From: Myxococcales bacterium
GTDB lineage: Bacteria > Myxococcota_A > UBA9160 > UBA4427
NCBI GenBank assembly: GCA_012960035.1
Contig: DUBZ01000146.1
Coordinates: forward strand, 1 to 55,254
Direction of reading: 5' to 3'
DNA length: 55,254 nucleotides
The notes under the pieces were generated by a model. That model was not told where the DNA came from, made no database searches, and saw only the letters and a program-made list of their open reading frames with translations. Below, one piece after another: positions 52,827 to 55,254 of this stretch (position 1 is its first letter; each line of letters begins with the position of its first letter). The position numbers were made by a program, and so were the translations under genes.

Positions 52827-53603
52827 GTGGCGACAGTTCACCCGAGCGCGGTCGTAGACCCGGCGGCGCAACTCGCGGACTCCGTACAGGTGGGCCCTCT
52901 CGCCTACGTGGGCCGTGACGTTGCGCTCGCGGACGGCGTCGTGGTCGGGCCGCACGCGGTCGTTATGGGTCGAACTCGGGTGGGTGCACGCAGCGAGATT
53001 CATTCCTTCGCGTGTCTTGGAGGTCCGCCCCAGGATCAGGCGGCGGGTGACGAGCCCACACGTCTGGAGATTGGCAGCGACAACGTCATCCGAGAGCACG
53101 TGACGATACATGTCGGCACGACGGCTGGCGGTGGCTGTACGACGGTGGGCGATCACAACCTGATCATGAATGGCGCCCACGTTGGTCACGATTGCCAAAT
53201 TGGTTCTCATTGTGTGATTTCCAGTTTCTCCGGGCTCGCCGGTCATGTGAGCGTCGGTGACTATGCCGTTCTCGGCGCTTATACAGGCGTGCATCAGTTT
53301 GCCCGGGTGGGTGAAAGCGTGATGACCGCGTCGAATACGAAGTTGTCTCTCGACGCCCCGCCGTTTTCGATGGTCGCGGGCGACCGCGCAAAACTCGTTG
53401 GTGTCAACAACGTCGGGCTCAAGCGAAGGGACTTTTCGAGTAAAAGACAGCAATACATCAAGCGTGCATTCCACATTCTTTTTCGCTCCCAGATTCAACT
53501 CGGTGCCGCGCTCGAAGCGGTGCGAGGAGAATGCAAGGAGTCTCAGGATGTGGAGAGCCTGCTGCATTTTCTAGAGAACAGCGATCGCGGGTTCTGTCGC
53601 TAG
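52827..53603 (+). CDS. lpxA: UDP-N-acetylglucosamine (or 3-amino analogue) acyltransferase LpxA
   Basis: The 258-residue left-handed beta-helix enzyme makes the first lipid A step from an ACP-bound hydroxyacyl chain. The hexapeptide repeats include VHPSAVVDPAAQL, and the catalytic His is in MNGAHVGHDCQIG. GHVSVGDYAVLGAYTGVHQF and GLKRRDFS also match LpxA. The GTG start lies 7 bases after skp. lpxD and fabZ, which usually lie between skp and lpxA, are not here. A downstream Gfo/Idh oxidoreductase leaves open a 3-amino-sugar substrate. Confidence 0.94.
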   Translation: MATVHPSAVVDPAAQLADSVQVGPLAYVGRDVALADGVVVGPHAVVMGRTRVGARSEIHSFACLGGPPQDQAAGDEPTRLEIGSDNVIREHVTIHVGTTAGGGCTTVGDHNLIMNGAHVGHDCQIGSHCVISSFSGLAGHVSVGDYAVLGAYTGVHQFARVGESVMTASNTKLSLDAPPFSMVAGDRAKLVGVNNVGLKRRDFSSKRQQYIKRAFHILFRSQIQLGAALEAVRGECKESQDVESLLHFLENSDRGFCR

Positions 53604-53639
53604 CTTCATTCAGCCTGACGAACCAGGGAGATAACCGGT

Positions 53640-54527
53640 GTGGGGGATAACTACGTGGCCGCTGATCCAACGTCTTGTCTCGGCTTGATCGCAGGTGACG
53701 GATCTCTCCCACTGGAAGTGGCTCGTGGCGCCAAGGCATCTGGCCGAAACGTTTGCGCGGTGGCGTACACCGGGATCACGGACCTTACGCTGCAGGACGA
53801 AGTCGACAGCGCGACTTGGCTTCACCTCGGTGAGTTGTCCGCGCTCCTTGCCGTGTTCGCGGACAACGGCGTGAAGCAGGCCATCATGGCAGGGAAGGTG
53901 TCGAAGCAACACCTCTACGGAGATACGGCAGCCCTGCGCCCAGACGCGCGCGCGCTCGAACTGATCTCACAAGTCTCGGACCTGCGCGACGATTCGATTC
54001 TAGAAGCCATTGCGCGGGTGCTCGCCGACGATGGCATCGAATTACTTCCACAATTGCATTTTTGTCCGCAGCTCGTTGCGACGCCGGGTGTGCTCGGGAA
54101 AGCCCAGCCCACCGCGGCACATTGGGCCGACATCGCCTTTGCCTGGCCGATCGCGAAGGCCGTGGGCGGCCTCGATCTCGGGCAGTCTCTGATCGTTGAG
54201 TCTCAGGCTGTACTCGCCGTTGAGGCTATTGAGGGCACGGATGCGGCGATTCGACGCGGTGGTGCCTTGAGCCGTGGCGGGGCGGCGCTGGTCAAAGTTG
54301 CAAAGCCAGACCAGGACCCTCGCTACGATGTGCCGACCATTGGCCCGGCTACATTGCGTACGATGCTCGATTCGAATGTTGCGGTCTTGGCATTTGAGGC
54401 ATCGTGCACGATCATCCTCGACCGTGAAGAGTTGATGCGAATTGCAGATGCACATGGGGTCTCGGTTGTTGCAATCGGAGCGTTAGGTCCCGAACCGATT
54501 GCGACCACGGATCACAATCGAAGCTGA
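53640..54527 (+). CDS. lpxI: UDP-2,3-diacylglucosamine hydrolase LpxI
   Basis: The 295-residue DUF1009 protein has LGLIAGDGSLPLEVARGAKA, then IMAGKVSKQHLYG, RGGALSRGGAALVKVAKPDQD, RYDVPTIGPATL and SCTIILDREEL, which are typical LpxI signatures. LpxI replaces LpxH and removes UMP from UDP-diacylglucosamine. The GTG at 53640 follows GGGAG; a GTG at 53655 is possible. It sits in the lpxA-lpxI order seen in alpha- and deltaproteobacteria. Confidence 0.92.
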   Translation: MGDNYVAADPTSCLGLIAGDGSLPLEVARGAKASGRNVCAVAYTGITDLTLQDEVDSATWLHLGELSALLAVFADNGVKQAIMAGKVSKQHLYGDTAALRPDARALELISQVSDLRDDSILEAIARVLADDGIELLPQLHFCPQLVATPGVLGKAQPTAAHWADIAFAWPIAKAVGGLDLGQSLIVESQAVLAVEAIEGTDAAIRRGGALSRGGAALVKVAKPDQDPRYDVPTIGPATLRTMLDSNVAVLAFEASCTIILDREELMRIADAHGVSVVAIGALGPEPIATTDHNRS

Positions 54528-54539
54528 AAGAGAGAGTTC

Positions 54540-55254
54540 GTGAACGACTTGCAGATCGTTGTGGTAGGCGCGGGACACATGGGGCGGCGGCACGCACAAA
54601 AGGTGATGGCCCTGGCCGACGCCGGCCACCCGGTGAAGCTCATTGGCGTCGTCGACATCGTCGCGCAACGTGCTGCCGATCTCGGCAAGAGGCTGAGTGT
54701 TCGCCACTCGGAAAATGCGCGTGAGCTCCTTGCCCAAGCCGACGCGGCAGTCGTCGCCGTTTCGACGTTGGGTCACTACGACGTCGTCAAGCACGCATTG
54801 CTGGCGGGTTGCGACGTGTTGGTTGAAAAGCCCATGGCCGCAACGTTGGCCGAAGGCGAAGAGCTAGTTGAAATTGCCCAGCGCGCTGGACGAATTCTGC
54901 AGGTGGGGCATCTGGAATGGTTCAACAACGCGATGCGATCAATTCGAGACCAGATTCGAAACCCGCGCTTCATCGAGGCACACCGCAGGGGCCCGTTTTC
55001 GCATCGTGCGACCGACATTGATGTGGTGCGCGACTTGATGATTCACGATATCGAGATTTTGCAGCGGATCGTGGGCGCCGAGCCCAGTCGCATTGAATCC
55101 GTGGGGATTTCAGTTCTATCAGACAAGGTCGACATCGCGAATGCGCGTCTCACCTTCCCCAACGGATGCGTGGCCAACTTGACTGCGAGTCGAGTGTCGC
55201 CGACCCCCATGCGGCGGCTCCGCTTTTTCCAGGGAGATGGTTGCTTTTTAATCG
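54540..55254 (+). CDS. Gfo/Idh/MocA-family oxidoreductase, cut by the window end
   Basis: The open frame from GTG 54540 runs off the end (about 238 residues present). It has the Rossmann motif VVVGAGHMGRRHA, a D in GVVDIVAQRA, the family motif LVEKPMAATLAEGEEL, and the GHLEWFNNAMRSIRDQI substrate-domain start. Such a gene between lpxI and lpxB is common in deltaproteobacteria. In Acidithiobacillus and Leptospira the homologous enzyme GnnA oxidises UDP-GlcNAc at C3 for 3-amino lipid A. The GnnA identity is a hypothesis. Confidence 0.85.
   Translation, partial: MNDLQIVVVGAGHMGRRHAQKVMALADAGHPVKLIGVVDIVAQRAADLGKRLSVRHSENARELLAQADAAVVAVSTLGHYDVVKHALLAGCDVLVEKPMAATLAEGEELVEIAQRAGRILQVGHLEWFNNAMRSIRDQIRNPRFIEAHRRGPFSHRATDIDVVRDLMIHDIEILQRIVGAEPSRIESVGISVLSDKVDIANARLTFPNGCVANLTASRVSPTPMRRLRFFQGDGCFLI

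Overview
The window is a stretch of chromosome from a Gram-negative bacterium with fairly high GC (about 58-60 % by eye). The layout points to a deltaproteobacterial-type lineage (Myxococcota, Desulfobacterota or a relative). The evidence is a type IV pilus block in the Myxococcus-like order pilin-G-H-I-D behind a sigma-54-type promoter, DUF4388 proteins, a Ser/Thr kinase, a chemosensory cluster with unusual accessory proteins, and outer-membrane biogenesis genes (LolCD, BamA, Skp, LpxA, LpxI, LptE, Lnt). The species cannot be named from the sequence.

Layout. 0.4-5.5 kb: two tandem type IV pilins, a TPR protein, an ABC ATPase, an ABC permease and the prepilin peptidase. 5.5-10.5 kb: a broken short reading frame, a membrane Ser/Thr kinase fused to a formylglycine-enzyme-like domain, a DUF4384/OmpA protein, a sugar-epimerase remnant and a porin on the minus strand. 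11.1-12.8 kb (minus): tRNA-Gln(CUG) and gltX. 13-20.7 kb: a housekeeping run (DUF177, rpmF, fabD, acpP, fabF, glyA, nrdR, ribD, ribH, nusB) that lacks plsX, fabH, fabG, ribE and ribBA, which usually sit among these genes.

20.7-35.6 kb: a chemosensory cluster of tightly packed, often overlapping genes. In order it holds an orphan M17-peptidase N-terminal-domain protein, a DUF4388/receiver-like protein with a broken C-terminal domain, CheY, CheA, two CheW, an MCP, a zinc-ribbon/receiver protein, a HEAT-repeat protein, CheR, CheB and a broken second CheY. No CheD, CheC or CheZ is present. The MCP has an unusual multi-span membrane region and lacks two residues that are normally near-invariant at the signalling tip. 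This is the best candidate in the window for a poorly described system. A link to the type IV pili about 16 kb upstream is only an inference.

35.7-45.6 kb: lptE-holA, a 17-bp tandem repeat, rpsT (minus), a TPR/zinc-ribbon membrane protein with a second DUF4388 protein, then phoH-ybeY-lnt and prfB with its programmed +1 frameshift. 45.9-55.3 kb: an envelope-biogenesis run with a LolC/E protein carrying an extra multi-span N-terminal domain, LolD, a BamA carrying an extra N-terminal TolB/FlgO-like domain, Skp, LpxA, LpxI and a truncated Gfo/Idh/MocA oxidoreductase that could be GnnA-like. lpxD and fabZ are missing from this run.

Several accessory reading frames are broken by single-base shifts or stops (5.5-6.0, 8.9-9.1, 21.3, 23.0-23.5 and 35.3-35.6 kb), while core genes are intact apart from the programmed prfB shift. 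That favours real decay over random sequencing error, but only read-level checking can settle it.
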